Shown: positions 1 to 7,621, counted from the first letter of the stretch. The stretch is 16,513 nt of DNA from JAKLQJ01 sp964534135 (GCA_964534135.1 CAZHQC010000048.1:1-16513); one strand, 5' to 3'. The notes: generated by a model not told the origin, from the letters alone. Program-made: numbers and translations.

Positions 1-23
1 CTATCGAATTTTTCTTTTGCCAT
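1..23 (-). CDS. tuf: Elongation factor Tu, N-terminal fragment (runs off the left edge)
   Basis: Only the first seven codons and part of an eighth are in the window. They read MAKEKFD, which matches the nearly invariant N-terminus of bacterial EF-Tu (MAKEKFER in many species). The AGGAGA SD lies at 32-37. EF-Tu is the GTPase that carries aminoacyl-tRNA to the ribosome. Two tRNA genes lie just upstream on the same strand, the same Gly-Thr-tuf order as the E. coli thrU-tufB operon, which strongly supports the call despite the short fragment. Confidence 0.85.
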
Positions 24-115
24 TTTGTTTTTCTCCTAGTTAATCTTTAAATTATCTTACTTAACTTCTGAAATATCCCAACCTACTATTCACTAAAAAC
101 CGTTCGATGCTACTA

Positions 116-187
116 AGCTGGAGATGGGATTTGAACCCACAACCTTCTCCTTACCAAGGAGGTGCTCTACCGTTGAGCTACCCCAGC
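116..187 (-). tRNA. tRNA-Thr (GGT anticodon)
   Basis: The minus strand folds into a full cloverleaf of 72 nt. The acceptor stem GCTGGGG pairs with CTCCAGC (one G-T), the D arm is GCTC/GAGC, the anticodon loop is TTGGTAA, the T arm is GTGGG/CCCAT with loop TTCAAAT, and the discriminator is T. The outermost anticodon-stem pair is C-A, a mismatch. The 3' CCA is not encoded: the next bases are TAGTAG. The gene lies between tRNA-Gly and tuf and is probably cotranscribed with both. Confidence 0.95.
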
Positions 188-216
188 GCTTATTCTTATT
201 TCTCGTCTCCAACTTT

Positions 217-290
217 TGGAGCGGGCGATGGGAATCGAACCCACATAACAAGCTTGGAAGGCTAGTGTTCTACCGTTGAACTACGCCCGC
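217..290 (-). tRNA. tRNA-Gly (TCC anticodon), with encoded CCA
   Basis: The minus strand gives a 71-nt cloverleaf followed directly by CCA (217-219). The acceptor GCGGGCG pairs fully with CGCCCGC, the D arm is GTTC/GAAC, the anticodon loop is CTTCCAA and the T loop is TTCGATT. It is the first gene after the promoter at 312-340. Unlike the tRNA-Thr beside it, this gene encodes its own CCA end. Confidence 0.95.
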
Positions 291-311
291 CTATATACAA
301 GTAGCAGTATA

Positions 312-340
312 ATTATATTCATTTAGGTGGCGCCCGTCAA
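312..340 (-). promoter_or_regulatory. Sigma70-type promoter of the tRNA-Gly/tRNA-Thr/tuf unit
   Basis: On the minus strand a -35 box TTGACG (335-340) is separated by exactly 17 bp from a perfect -10 box TATAAT (312-317). Initiation would fall near 305, about 15 nt before the tRNA-Gly 5' end. A near-consensus promoter suits a stable-RNA and tuf operon. Divergent mltA begins about 100 bp away on the other strand; only a weak plus-strand candidate (TTGGCT near 350) was seen for it. Confidence 0.85.
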
Positions 341-433
341 TTTAATAATTGGCTTTTGAAATATTCTACCCTAAAACACTGCGCCTTTACATTAGCATTA
401 GCAATATTTTTTTTTAGTAAGATTTAAATAGTT

Positions 434-1722
434 ATGATTAAACTTTTTCTAAATTTCAGCTTTTACAACCTACTCTGTCTTTCAACTGTTTCAGCCCAAG
501 AGACCTGGTTTTTAGCTGGTCGAAATAATTTCAAAACTCCCCTCACCCAAAAGCCCGTTGACTCTTTGGAAAACTGCCCCGCATTCAATGCTTTCACCAC
601 CTTTGATTCTTATTCGGATAATACCGTTAATCTTAAAGATGTTTCTTTAGTAGATTCAAATAATCTGCCGCTTTTTAAAGATGATATGGACACAGCCAGC
701 CTTATTTCCGCGCTTAAAACCAATCTTGCTTATTGGCTTGCCAAACCCGATTCTTTCAAAATAATTATAGGAAAGGATAACTATACCGCTATTCAAATGC
801 GCGCAACAACAAAAAAATTATTGGATATATTTTCTAAGAATTTAAAAAATGAAGAAATAAATGATATCTTAAAAAAAAATTTCAATCTCTATCGTTCAGT
901 TGCCGACGATGGTTCCGATACTGTCGTCATTACCGGTTATTATGAAGCGCAAATTTCCGTTTCAGCTGAACCAACAGAAAAATACAAATACCCCATTCAT
1001 TTAAAACCTCAAGATCTTATAAAAACATCTCCCTCTATGAATGTGGATTTTGATTATGACAGAATTGATGAAAACGGAAATATTGTTAAACACTATTCCA
1101 GAGAAGAAATAAGAAGCGGAAAACTGGACAATCAAAATCTTGAAATAGTCTGGTCAGCGCACCCGGCCGAAATAATGCTTCTGCAAATACAAGGCTCGGG
1201 AATATTAAGTTTTGGAGATGGCGGTTTTATAAAGACCGGATTTAACGGAGCTAATGGCTGGCCCTTTAAAAGCGTACAAATAATTTTAATGGAATGCGGA
1301 GAAATTCCCTCTATGAATTCCAGCAGTTTTATCGCCTATCTTTCAACGCAAACACAAGAAAGAGAACTACGGCTTGTAAATTTAAATCCGCGCTATATCT
1401 ATTTCAAAATTAACTCCTCGAACACCCCGCCTTATGGCGCTATGGGCAAAGCGCTTACCTATGCCGTTCTGTGGCGGTAGATCCAAAACCCATATTTTAT
1501 GGACTGACCGCCATATTGAAATCAAAAAAACCAATCGCGGGCGAAAATGGCAATATCTCGGAATTTAAAAATTTCACCAGAATAGTAACAACTCAAGATA
1601 CGGGTTCCGCCATAAGAGGCCCGGGCAAAGTGGATTTATTTTGGGGCGCCGGAGATAAAGCTAAAATTGAAGTTAGCAGTATGAAAGCCAAAGGCGAATT
1701 ATATTTATTGGTTTTGAAATAA
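434..1722 (+). pseudogene. mltA: Membrane-bound lytic murein transglycosylase A, frameshifted
   Basis: MltA enzymes cleave peptidoglycan glycan strands in the periplasm and form 1,6-anhydro-muropeptides. The first part (434-1480, 348 residues) has an N-terminal signal-like segment and the MltA-domain motifs TGYYE (residues 167-171) and QIQGSG (251-256). Reading stops after LTYAVLWR. The family sequence resumes in the next frame from about 1465 (RSVAVDPK) and runs to 1722, including DTGSAIRGPGKVDLFWG, the 3D-like double-psi-barrel part that holds the catalytic aspartate. One missing base near 1463, for example TATGCC instead of TATGGCC, explains everything; no other stop interrupts either part. 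No slippery heptamer is visible. No lipobox is clear at the N-terminus, and no strong SD precedes 434. It is either a recent pseudogene or a one-base sequencing/assembly error. Joined, it would be about 430 residues. Confidence 0.85.
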
Positions 1723-1731
1723 TTGTATAAT
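1704..1731 (+). promoter_or_regulatory. Probable promoter of the outer-membrane protein gene
   Basis: A perfect TATAAT lies at 1726-1731, 16 bp after a weak -35 candidate TTTATT (1704-1709). Initiation near 1738 would give a leader of about 32 nt before the ATG at 1770. It overlaps the last codons of mltA. The -10 is convincing and the -35 is poor. Confidence 0.45.
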
Positions 1732-1769
1732 TGCCACATAACAGAAAACTAATTTCAGGAAAGTTCAAA

Positions 1770-2366
1770 ATGAAGAAAATTACTTTTGGTTTTATCGCAT
1801 TTATAGTGTTTATAGCCTTTTCATCGCAACAAGCTTCAGCCTTATACGATTTAAATCATAAAACTTATTTGGATTTTGGCATCGGCTATTCCATGCCTAC
1901 CGGCGGCACATGGGGCGAGCAGTATGAATCTTCTCTTTCAGCTTCCATAAGCATAGAGAAACCCAGAGGTGAAAATTATGCTTTGGGTGTTGATATAGGT
2001 TATGAAGCCGGCCATGCGCATTTTAATGTAAAAAACTGTAAACCTAAGATTTTTTATATCGCGCCTTATTTTAAAGAGGTTAAAGACTTTGGCGCGGTTG
2101 ACCTTTATGCCAGTATTGGCTTAGGACTTTACCACAGATGGGTTGCCGCCTATACAGATAGCAACAACGGCGCTAAATATGCTGGCAGTTTTTCAGGAAA
2201 ATTTGGCGGAAATTTTGGCTTTGGCGCTCTTTATGCTTTTGAAAATGGCCTATCGTTAAACCTGCAATTAAAAGTTCACAATATACAAAAATTTGTGGGC
2301 ATAAACGGAACAATGGTCAATGCCACTAACTTCGTTCCTTCCTTAATGATTAAAAAGGGATTTTAA
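1770..2366 (+). CDS. Small outer-membrane beta-barrel protein
   Basis: This 198-residue protein starts with a Sec signal peptide: MKK, then a hydrophobic run, with likely cleavage after QQASA. The rest is alternating hydrophobic/polar and glycine-rich, with aromatic residues at strand ends, and the last residue is phenylalanine. Together these are typical of an 8-stranded OmpA/OmpW/porin-like barrel inserted by the BAM machinery. ATG 1770 is preferred because AGGAAAG lies at 1757-1763, six bases upstream, and the signal peptide starts there; reading could extend to a TTG at 1731, but that overlaps the -10 box. The specific function (pore, adhesin or structural) cannot be told. No associated transport genes are adjacent. 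Confidence 0.7.
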   Translation: MKKITFGFIAFIVFIAFSSQQASALYDLNHKTYLDFGIGYSMPTGGTWGEQYESSLSASISIEKPRGENYALGVDIGYEAGHAHFNVKNCKPKIFYIAPYFKEVKDFGAVDLYASIGLGLYHRWVAAYTDSNNGAKYAGSFSGKFGGNFGFGALYAFENGLSLNLQLKVHNIQKFVGINGTMVNATNFVPSLMIKKGF

Positions 2367-2382
2367 TACCTATTCTTACCAC

Positions 2383-2428
2383 AATTAAAAAGGCGCGAAA
2401 CTTAACCTGCAGTAGGTGTTCCGCGCCT
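2383..2428 (-). terminator. Rho-independent terminator closing the rlmB-side operon
   Basis: AGGCGCGaAAC (2391-2401) pairs with GTTcCGCGCCT (2418-2428) with a single mismatch. On the minus strand the stem is followed by TTTTAATT (2390-2383). It lies 55 bp beyond the rlmB stop codon. On the plus strand there is no T-run after the stem, so it is weaker as an end for the convergent barrel gene. Confidence 0.75.
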
Positions 2429-2482
2429 ATATAAAAAGTATAACAGATTTTTACAATTTGTCAAGGGGTAAAAATAAAAAAT

Positions 2483-3217
2483 TTATTCACCTCTTTTTTG
2501 AGTCATTTCATAGAAGATAATGCCGGCCGCAACCGAGGCGTTTAAACTCTCAACCCCGCCTTTTTGTGGAATGGAAATTATCTCATCACAATGTTTGCGA
2601 GTTTGCTTGTGAAGCCCTTGCCCTTCAGAACCGATTACAATCAAGGCCGGATAGGCAAATTTGGCCTTATGCGCCGGCGTGCCTTCCATATCCGCGCCAT
2701 AAATCCAAAAACCTTTTTTCTTAAGATCTATTATAGCCTGATTCAAGTTGCCCGCTCTGACTATATTGATTTTTTCAAGAGCTCCTGAAGCGGTTTTTTG
2801 AACAATAGGCGTAATGCCAACCGTTCTTCTTTCAGGCAAAAGCAAAGATGAAACACCAAAACAAGCAGCACTTCTTATAATCGGACCTAAATTCATAGGA
2901 TCGGTAATACCGTCTATAGCCGCCCAAATTACATTTTTTTTATTTTGAGAAGAACCCAAAGCGTCAAGCATAGGCATAGGTTTTATAGGCGCCACTTCCA
3001 ATATTACACCTTGATGATTGCCGTCTCTGGCTATCTTATCCATAAGACGGGGCTCACAAAAAGTCACTTTTATGCCTTTTTTTCTGGCAGTAGTTATAAC
3101 AATTTTTGCTTTTCCCACAGGACTATGCTTTGAAGCCAATAATTTAACGATTATTCTCTTCTCTGATTTTAAAACTTCACTAACGGTATTTGCTCCATAT
3201 AAATATTCTGTTTTCAT
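2483..3217 (-). CDS. rlmB: SpoU-class 23S rRNA (guanosine-2'-O)-methyltransferase, RlmB/TrmH type 3
   Basis: A cytoplasmic SAM-dependent rRNA 2'-O-methyltransferase; in E. coli, RlmB modifies G2251 in the peptidyl-transferase P loop. At 244 residues it matches E. coli RlmB (243). Residues 1-75 are the substrate-binding L30e-like domain (YLYGANTVSEVL). Then come the SPOUT trefoil-knot motifs: DPMNLGPIIRSA (106-117) with the motif-1 Asn and Arg, IGSEGQGL (195-202), and IPQKGGVESLNASVAA (216-231). GALEKINIVRAGNL (145-158) is also typical. A GGAGG SD (3222-3226) precedes ATG 3217. It is the last gene of the minus-strand run, and its leader contains a copy of the dispersed hairpin repeat and a possible 26-codon upstream ORF. 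The exact target base is inferred from the family. Confidence 0.9.
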   Translation of the reverse strand: MKTEYLYGANTVSEVLKSEKRIIVKLLASKHSPVGKAKIVITTARKKGIKVTFCEPRLMDKIARDGNHQGVILEVAPIKPMPMLDALGSSQNKKNVIWAAIDGITDPMNLGPIIRSAACFGVSSLLLPERRTVGITPIVQKTASGALEKINIVRAGNLNQAIIDLKKKGFWIYGADMEGTPAHKAKFAYPALIVIGSEGQGLHKQTRKHCDEIISIPQKGGVESLNASVAAGIIFYEMTQKRGE

Positions 3218-3294
3218 GTAGCCTCCTCTGACTTTGCGAAGTCCCCCCTGCTTTCACCGCCTGATAGCCATTGGCTCTGATGCGGTATTGGCAT
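3214..3294 (-). CDS. Possible 26-codon upstream ORF in the rlmB leader
   Basis: An ATG at 3294 opens a short frame beginning MPIPHQSQWLSGG. It ends in a TGA that overlaps the rlmB start as ATGA, the arrangement that normally gives translational coupling. Most of the frame lies inside the degenerate hairpin repeat, so the peptide itself may be accidental. No well-placed SD precedes it; GGAGGA is about 14 nt away. A small hairpin GACTT-CGCA-AAGTC (3243-3230 on minus) sits just before the rlmB SD. Confidence 0.25.
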   Translation of the reverse strand: MPIPHQSQWLSGGESRGDFAKSEEAT

Positions 3295-3300
3295 TGCCTT
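3256..3300 (-). repeat. Degenerate copy of the covarying hairpin repeat (copy D)
   Basis: On the minus strand the mini-hairpin GGC-AAT-GCC (3298-3290) is followed after 3 nt by a 31-nt hairpin (3286-3256). Its outer arms are ACCGC and GCGGT, its inner arms AGCC and GGCT around triloop AAT, and both strands of the 5-nt internal loop read ATCAG. Both stems pair perfectly although their bases differ from the copies at 7.4 and 16.1 kb. It lies within the rlmB leader. Confidence 0.8.
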
Positions 3301-3383
3301 AATTTCAGTCCTCCAATATAATAGAAACCAACTGGAATTTAGAGGGCATATTTTTCCTCTCACTACTTTTTTTCTATAACTGA

Positions 3384-4478
3384 TTAACCGGTGATTTCTT
3401 TATTCCCAAAACTGGTTCCCACGTTAATAGCCATTTTTATTTCCTGACATTTTGGTAAAACTCTTTTGAGTTTTTTTACAGCATCATTTATTTTAACATC
3501 GGTAAATCGAAACTTTCTAAAAGAAGCCATAGAACCGAATTTTTTATTTTCAACCATTTCAGCCGCTTTTATACCAAAACCCGTCGCAAGCCAGCGGTCA
3601 AAAGGCGTAGGACGGCCGCCTCTCTGAAGATGGCCCAAAACCACGACTCTGGATTCAAGCTGAATTTTTTTATCTAGCATTTCGGCAATTTTATATGAAA
3701 CTCCTCCCAGTCTTACGGGTTCGGGAGAACCTTCAACTATTTTTTTCACCGTCATTTTTCCCTTTGCCGGCCTTGCGCCTTCGGCGACAACAACCAGACT
3801 GAAATTTTTGCCAAGTTTCCGCCTATCTTTAATAGCTTTTACAATCTCTTCATCTTTGTACGGCACTTCGGGAATTAATATTATATCACCACCGCCGGCA
3901 ATACCGGCTCTCAAAGCAATCCAGCCCGCATAACGGCCCATAGTTTCAAGTATCATTACTCTATGATGAGATTCCGCCGTAGTATGCAATTTATCAATAG
4001 CTTCGGTAGCAACTCTCAAAGCGCTGTCAAAACCAAATGTTAAATCCGTAGCCGCCAAATCATTATCAATGGTTTTTGGAACACCTATAACGGGAAGACC
4101 CTTTTTATAAAAATTATTAGCTAAAATTAATGTGCCGTCCCCACCAATCGCGATAAGCGCAGATAATTTATTTTTACGAAAATTAGCGATAGCTTTTGAC
4201 GACATATCTTTTGGAGATTTTGAAGAGCCAAAGGGAGCCAAAGTATATTCAAAAGGATTTGCCTTATTGCTTGTGCCAAGTATGGTGCCACCCTTTATAA
4301 TTATACCGGAGACATCTCTGTTTTTAAGCTTTATAAATTTGTTTTCAACCAGACCCTTAAAGCCGTCCTTAAAACCTATTACTTCCCAGCCCTTTTTTAA
4401 GGCTGATTTTGAAACGGCTCTAATTACGGCATTTAAACCGGGACAATCACCACCACCAGTAAGTATTCCTATTTTCAT
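3384..4478 (-). CDS. pfkA: 6-phosphofructokinase, probably ATP-dependent (Gly/Lys subtype)
   Basis: It phosphorylates fructose 6-phosphate to fructose 1,6-bisphosphate, the committed step of glycolysis, in the cytoplasm. The 364-residue protein has the N-terminal phosphate loop TGGGDCPGLNA (7-17), GGDGT (112-116), catalytic PKTIDND (134-140) and MGRYAG (180-185). The position that separates phosphoryl donors is Gly115 (GGDGT), the residue of ATP enzymes; PPi enzymes have GGDD. Lys135 in PKTIDND is, however, the PPi-type residue at the second position (E. coli has PGTIDND). The Gly plus Lys pair occurs in group III/mixed-lineage PFKs such as those of actinomycetes, which use ATP. An AGGAAA SD at 4485-4490 supports ATG 4478. 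It lies 22 bp after the unknown membrane protein gene and is probably cotranscribed with it. Donor preference is inferred. Confidence 0.9.
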   Translation of the reverse strand: MKIGILTGGGDCPGLNAVIRAVSKSALKKGWEVIGFKDGFKGLVENKFIKLKNRDVSGIIIKGGTILGTSNKANPFEYTLAPFGSSKSPKDMSSKAIANFRKNKLSALIAIGGDGTLILANNFYKKGLPVIGVPKTIDNDLAATDLTFGFDSALRVATEAIDKLHTTAESHHRVMILETMGRYAGWIALRAGIAGGGDIILIPEVPYKDEEIVKAIKDRRKLGKNFSLVVVAEGARPAKGKMTVKKIVEGSPEPVRLGGVSYKIAEMLDKKIQLESRVVVLGHLQRGGRPTPFDRWLATGFGIKAAEMVENKKFGSMASFRKFRFTDVKINDAVKKLKRVLPKCQEIKMAINVGTSFGNKEITG

Positions 4479-4500
4479 AATTAATTTCCTATTTTAAAAT

Positions 4501-6117
4501 CTAAAAAATTGAAGGATACGAAGGATCCCTTTCTTTGGATAAAATATATAGCAGACTCATAAGAACATGCGCGGGATGAGCCAATCTTGAAAAAGCATAA
4601 TCCCAATGTATTTGAAATCTATCCGCTGAAGTTGGGTCAATAAAAAGAAAACCCACAAGTCTGTCCTCCGCATAAACAACATAGCGCGTGCGCAAAATTC
4701 CGCCCAGCTGACCGAAAAATTTTCTCATTATAAAAATTTCAGGATGTTCATCTTTAATTGCAAAAACGATTCGATTATCCGTATCAACAAAAGACCATTG
4801 CCTTTTTAAGAAACTTCCCTGGCTCACAAGCGTAGCTATTTCTTTCCCTTTGCCGTCACGTAAACGGGCATAAATCTCATCCTTTTTCATTTCCAAAATC
4901 ATATTTCCCAAATTATCGTTCAAGCATAATTTCTGTTCTTTATTAAAGTAGGCGTGAAGACCCATAAAAAACGGCAACAAAAAAAAGATTTCCGGGAAAG
5001 AAGCAAAGAAACCGCCAAAAGGCAAACCCAAAAATATATCACTGAAAGCGGAAGAAGAACTTATCAGAACGGTCACAGACCAAGAAACATGCATAAACAA
5101 TAAGCCATAAAAAGTGAAAGCAAAATAGAATTCATGTTCCATATTAAAATATGCCGTTAAATTCTGTTTTTGGCGGGTGATAATATTATAAAACACATCT
5201 TTCATTGTAATGAATCTATTAATCAAAAACGGGAAGAAAAAATCAGGCGGCGCATCTTTAGGCGCCGGAGGTATTATGGAATTGCGCAATGATTTAACTC
5301 TGACTTTAGATATGAATAACCCTATAATCCATAGCGCGATAAGAACAAACCAAATAACAGCCGGTGCAGGCTTGCGATCAATAAGCGGTTTTACTTTTTT
5401 AATAATTTTATTTTTTTCAAAAGCGACTTTTTCAATTTTATTTTCTGACTTAACGGCTTTTTTGAAATCCGCAACCGAAGAATCCGGTTTTCTAGCGACT
5501 GTGGATTTATCCACTTTAACCATCATGCCGTCAATTTTCTCATCATAATTACGAAACACGCGCGTTATTTCGGGAACACTGCTGCTTTTAAGCTTGCGCT
5601 TTTTTCTTTTAGGCTTTCGCTTGGGCTTTGGAACTATAATTTTTTCTCCGGGTTTTCTTACGGTATAGATTATTTTTTTTAATTTAGCGCCCGACAAACC
5701 TTTGGCGGATACAGCATAAGACGCGTCATTATATGTAAAAAATCCTATAAAAACCCTTTGGCCCATTGATTCATAGTCGGTATAATAAAAACTTGCCTTA
5801 CCATGAATAGACATCCTTTCAACTGAGCCGGATATGGAATTCCCCTTGGCGCGCAATGATTCTATCTGTTCTTTGACGCGGGCTTTAAGATAATACTCAC
5901 TAAGCTGGGACTCAAGTTTTAAAAATTCAACAAAAGACTTACCCATTTCAAGTTTTAAAACAACTTCAGGGTCCATACTCTTTTTAACTTTCCATACGGA
6001 AAGACAATCCACCAAAAAAACATCATCCGATGATTTATATTCAGCGGCAAATAATGAAGATGCAAATGAATTTATCAGAAGAATCGCAATGATGGCAAAA
6101 TAACGCATAATAGTCAT
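4501..6117 (-). CDS. Unrecognised membrane protein with signal peptide and basic linker
   Basis: I do not recognise this 538-residue protein. Residues 1-24 look like a signal peptide (cleavage after SSLFAA). Residues 25-160 form a soluble, presumably periplasmic, region. A strikingly basic linker follows (163-176, KPKRKPKRKKRK). A hydrophobic segment lies at 253-270 and two more at about 332-352 and 361-387. The last 150 residues are soluble and beta-rich, with motifs such as LKRQWSF (437-443) and RTRYVVY (476-482). This C-terminal part has the feel of a Tubby/scramblase-like (LURP-one) domain, which is only an impression. No catalytic motif was seen. The start could be ATG 6117 or 6108; no good SD distinguishes them. 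It lies 66 bp after the EamA transporter gene and 22 bp before pfkA. Confidence 0.6.
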   Translation of the reverse strand: MTIMRYFAIIAILLINSFASSLFAAEYKSSDDVFLVDCLSVWKVKKSMDPEVVLKLEMGKSFVEFLKLESQLSEYYLKARVKEQIESLRAKGNSISGSVERMSIHGKASFYYTDYESMGQRVFIGFFTYNDASYAVSAKGLSGAKLKKIIYTVRKPGEKIIVPKPKRKPKRKKRKLKSSSVPEITRVFRNYDEKIDGMMVKVDKSTVARKPDSSVADFKKAVKSENKIEKVAFEKNKIIKKVKPLIDRKPAPAVIWFVLIALWIIGLFISKVRVKSLRNSIIPPAPKDAPPDFFFPFLINRFITMKDVFYNIITRQKQNLTAYFNMEHEFYFAFTFYGLLFMHVSWSVTVLISSSSAFSDIFLGLPFGGFFASFPEIFFLLPFFMGLHAYFNKEQKLCLNDNLGNMILEMKKDEIYARLRDGKGKEIATLVSQGSFLKRQWSFVDTDNRIVFAIKDEHPEIFIMRKFFGQLGGILRTRYVVYAEDRLVGFLFIDPTSADRFQIHWDYAFSRLAHPAHVLMSLLYILSKERDPSYPSIF

Positions 6118-6183
6118 TATATCAGTTTATGTTTATAATAGGAACATCGGTTATATATAAATTGAGACCTGTTACAACGATGC

Positions 6184-7278
6184 TTAATGTTTATGTTTAT
6201 GATGAATATCCGGCAAATGCTCATGAGAGTGTTCGCTTTGTTTATGAATATGCTTATGCGAATGCGCAAGGGAAGAATCATCTTGAATAATGTGCTCATG
6301 TTGATGATGCGCATCATGGCCATGCTTGTGAAAATGCTCCAAAAAATCGTGCCGATGGTGGTGCCGGTGTTTTTCACTAAAAATAAATATTATACCGACT
6401 GCCATAATAGCGGCTGAAAAAACAAATTGATATGTTAAGACCTCTTTTAAAATGATAATTGAAAGAAAAGCCGCCATAAAAGGATTAGCGCCAAAAAGTA
6501 TGCCCGCGCGCGAAGCTCCCAAATGTCTCATTGAATGAATCAAAAGAACAATACTTATACCATAACTTACAAAACCCAAAGCCAAACCGGTTAATATCAG
6601 TTTAAAGTCCAAATTAAAACCGACTAAATAAAAAGCAAAAATCAAATTAACCAAACCACCGGTAAGTCCTTTAGTCGCCGCTATTATAATGGGATTTTTT
6701 ATTGAAATTTTAGCGGTAAAATTATTATCCAAAGCCCACATGAAACTGGCAGCGATGACAAAAATAATTCCCCAATTAGTCGTCTGAGAAGCCTCGCTCC
6801 CCGAAACGACATTCGACATAATCTCGAAAGAAAATAAAAAGTTTTCGAAATCAAATAAAAGAACACAGGCTCCCAAAATAACAAAAACAACTGAAAGCAA
6901 AAGTTTAACAGAGGCATGTTCTTTAAAAAAAAGATAGGCAATAAGCGCGGTAAAAATAAGTTCAAAATTAAGCGCTATGGCGACCATGGAAGCGGGAGCA
7001 GTAGTCAAACCTTTGAATAATAATACGGGCGCGATGATACCGCCGGTGATAATAAAACCCAGTACGAATGGAATATCTTTTTTTTCAAGCGGCGCTTCCT
7101 TTGAAATATTTTTAAATATTAAATTTGAAATAAATAAATATAAAGAAAGCCCTATGCCTGCGCCCAAATACATAAGAGCTGAAAGCTGGAAAGGACTTGT
7201 TTGATGCAGAAGAATCTTGGCAAAAGGAACTGAAATGGCAAAAAAGAATGCTGAAAGCAAAGCATAGAAATATTTCAT
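6184..7278 (-). CDS. EamA/DMT-family transporter with a histidine-rich C-terminal tail
   Basis: The first ~300 of 364 residues form the ten-helix drug/metabolite transporter fold as two EamA repeats. Repeat 1 is about 1-142 with the characteristic end of FELIFTALIAYLFFKE (105-120); repeat 2 is about 169-300 with GILFGANPFMAAFLSIIILKE (259-279). Such proteins export or import small metabolites across the inner membrane. Residues 304-364 are an unusual hydrophilic tail with 24 histidines in 61 residues, mixed with Asp/Glu/Lys, likely cytoplasmic. Histidine-rich tails and loops are known in metal transporters (ZIP, CDF, RcnA-like), so Ni, Co, Zn or Cu handling is a plausible inference, not shown. 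The start ATG 7278 has only a weak SD (GGAATT). It appears to head the minus-strand run that includes pfkA. Confidence 0.8.
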   Translation of the reverse strand: MKYFYALLSAFFFAISVPFAKILLHQTSPFQLSALMYLGAGIGLSLYLFISNLIFKNISKEAPLEKKDIPFVLGFIITGGIIAPVLLFKGLTTAPASMVAIALNFELIFTALIAYLFFKEHASVKLLLSVVFVILGACVLLFDFENFLFSFEIMSNVVSGSEASQTTNWGIIFVIAASFMWALDNNFTAKISIKNPIIIAATKGLTGGLVNLIFAFYLVGFNLDFKLILTGLALGFVSYGISIVLLIHSMRHLGASRAGILFGANPFMAAFLSIIILKEVLTYQFVFSAAIMAVGIIFIFSEKHRHHHRHDFLEHFHKHGHDAHHQHEHIIQDDSSLAHSHKHIHKQSEHSHEHLPDIHHKHKH

Positions 7279-7289
7279 AAATTTAATTC

Positions 7290-7327
7290 CAAAAAAATTA
7301 AGGCTTACCGAAAAAAGTCAGTAAGCC
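7290..7327 (-). terminator. Rho-independent terminator downstream of pntAB
   Basis: GGCTTAC (7302-7308) and GTAAGCC (7321-7327) form a perfect 7-bp stem. On the minus strand it is followed by TTAATTTTTTT (7300-7290). It lies about 295 bp past the pntB stop, so the pntAB transcript would carry the repeat array in its 3' UTR. It is also only 24 bp before the EamA start codon, so it might alternatively act as an attenuator in that gene's leader. Confidence 0.7.
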
Positions 7328-7364
7328 CTAATAATTATATCTAATTATTTGTTTACAATTTATT

Positions 7365-7607
7365 GGTCGTTCACAGAAGACTATGTCACTGCCGTATTAG
7401 AGGCTATGCCTATCAGGCGGCGAAGTTTACGACACTTTATGGTCGTTCGTACAAGGCTGTGCCAGTGCCGTGTCAGAGGCTATGCCTATCAGGCGGTGAA
7501 ACTCACGACAAGGCAATGCCCCAGTGCCGTTTCAGGCGCTATGCGTGTCAGACGGCCATCTGATGAAGCAAAACTTCGTTGTTTCAAACCAAAAGGTTCG
7601 TGTTCCA
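7365..7607 (+). repeat. Array of three covarying hairpin repeats (copies A, B, C)
   Basis: Three related units stand in tandem. Unit A is 76 nt (7365-7440); B starts at 7441 and C at about 7510. Each has a 9-nt mini-hairpin (7379-7387 GAC-TAT-GTC; 7455-7463 GGC-TGT-GCC; 7512-7520 GGC-AAT-GCC) followed 3-5 nt later by a 31-nt hairpin (7391-7421, 7467-7497, 7526-7556). Units A and B are further enclosed by GTCGT and ACGAC. The array ends with a 21-nt motif (7587-7607, containing GGTTCGTGTTCCA) that also ends the array at 16.1 kb. Unit A matches the inverted unit at 16130-16205 at 70 of 76 positions. It occupies the pntB 3' UTR, 15 bp beyond the stop codon. Reading frames across it are side effects of the repeat. 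Confidence 0.85.
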
Positions 7608-7621
7608 AAACATAGTTTCAT

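Noticed and set aside
1455..1480. Programmed frameshift in mltA
   Set aside because: No slippery heptamer, downstream hairpin or internal SD-like stimulator is visible, and MltA is not known to use recoding.
7365..7607. CRISPR array
   Set aside because: There are only three units of unequal length, they are degenerate throughout, there are no distinct spacers, and no cas genes are in the window.
7349..7615. Two overlapping plus-strand reading frames over the repeat array (88 and 66 codons)
   Set aside because: They lie wholly in the hairpin repeats, have no SD, and paired substitutions in the stems explain the sequence better than coding does.
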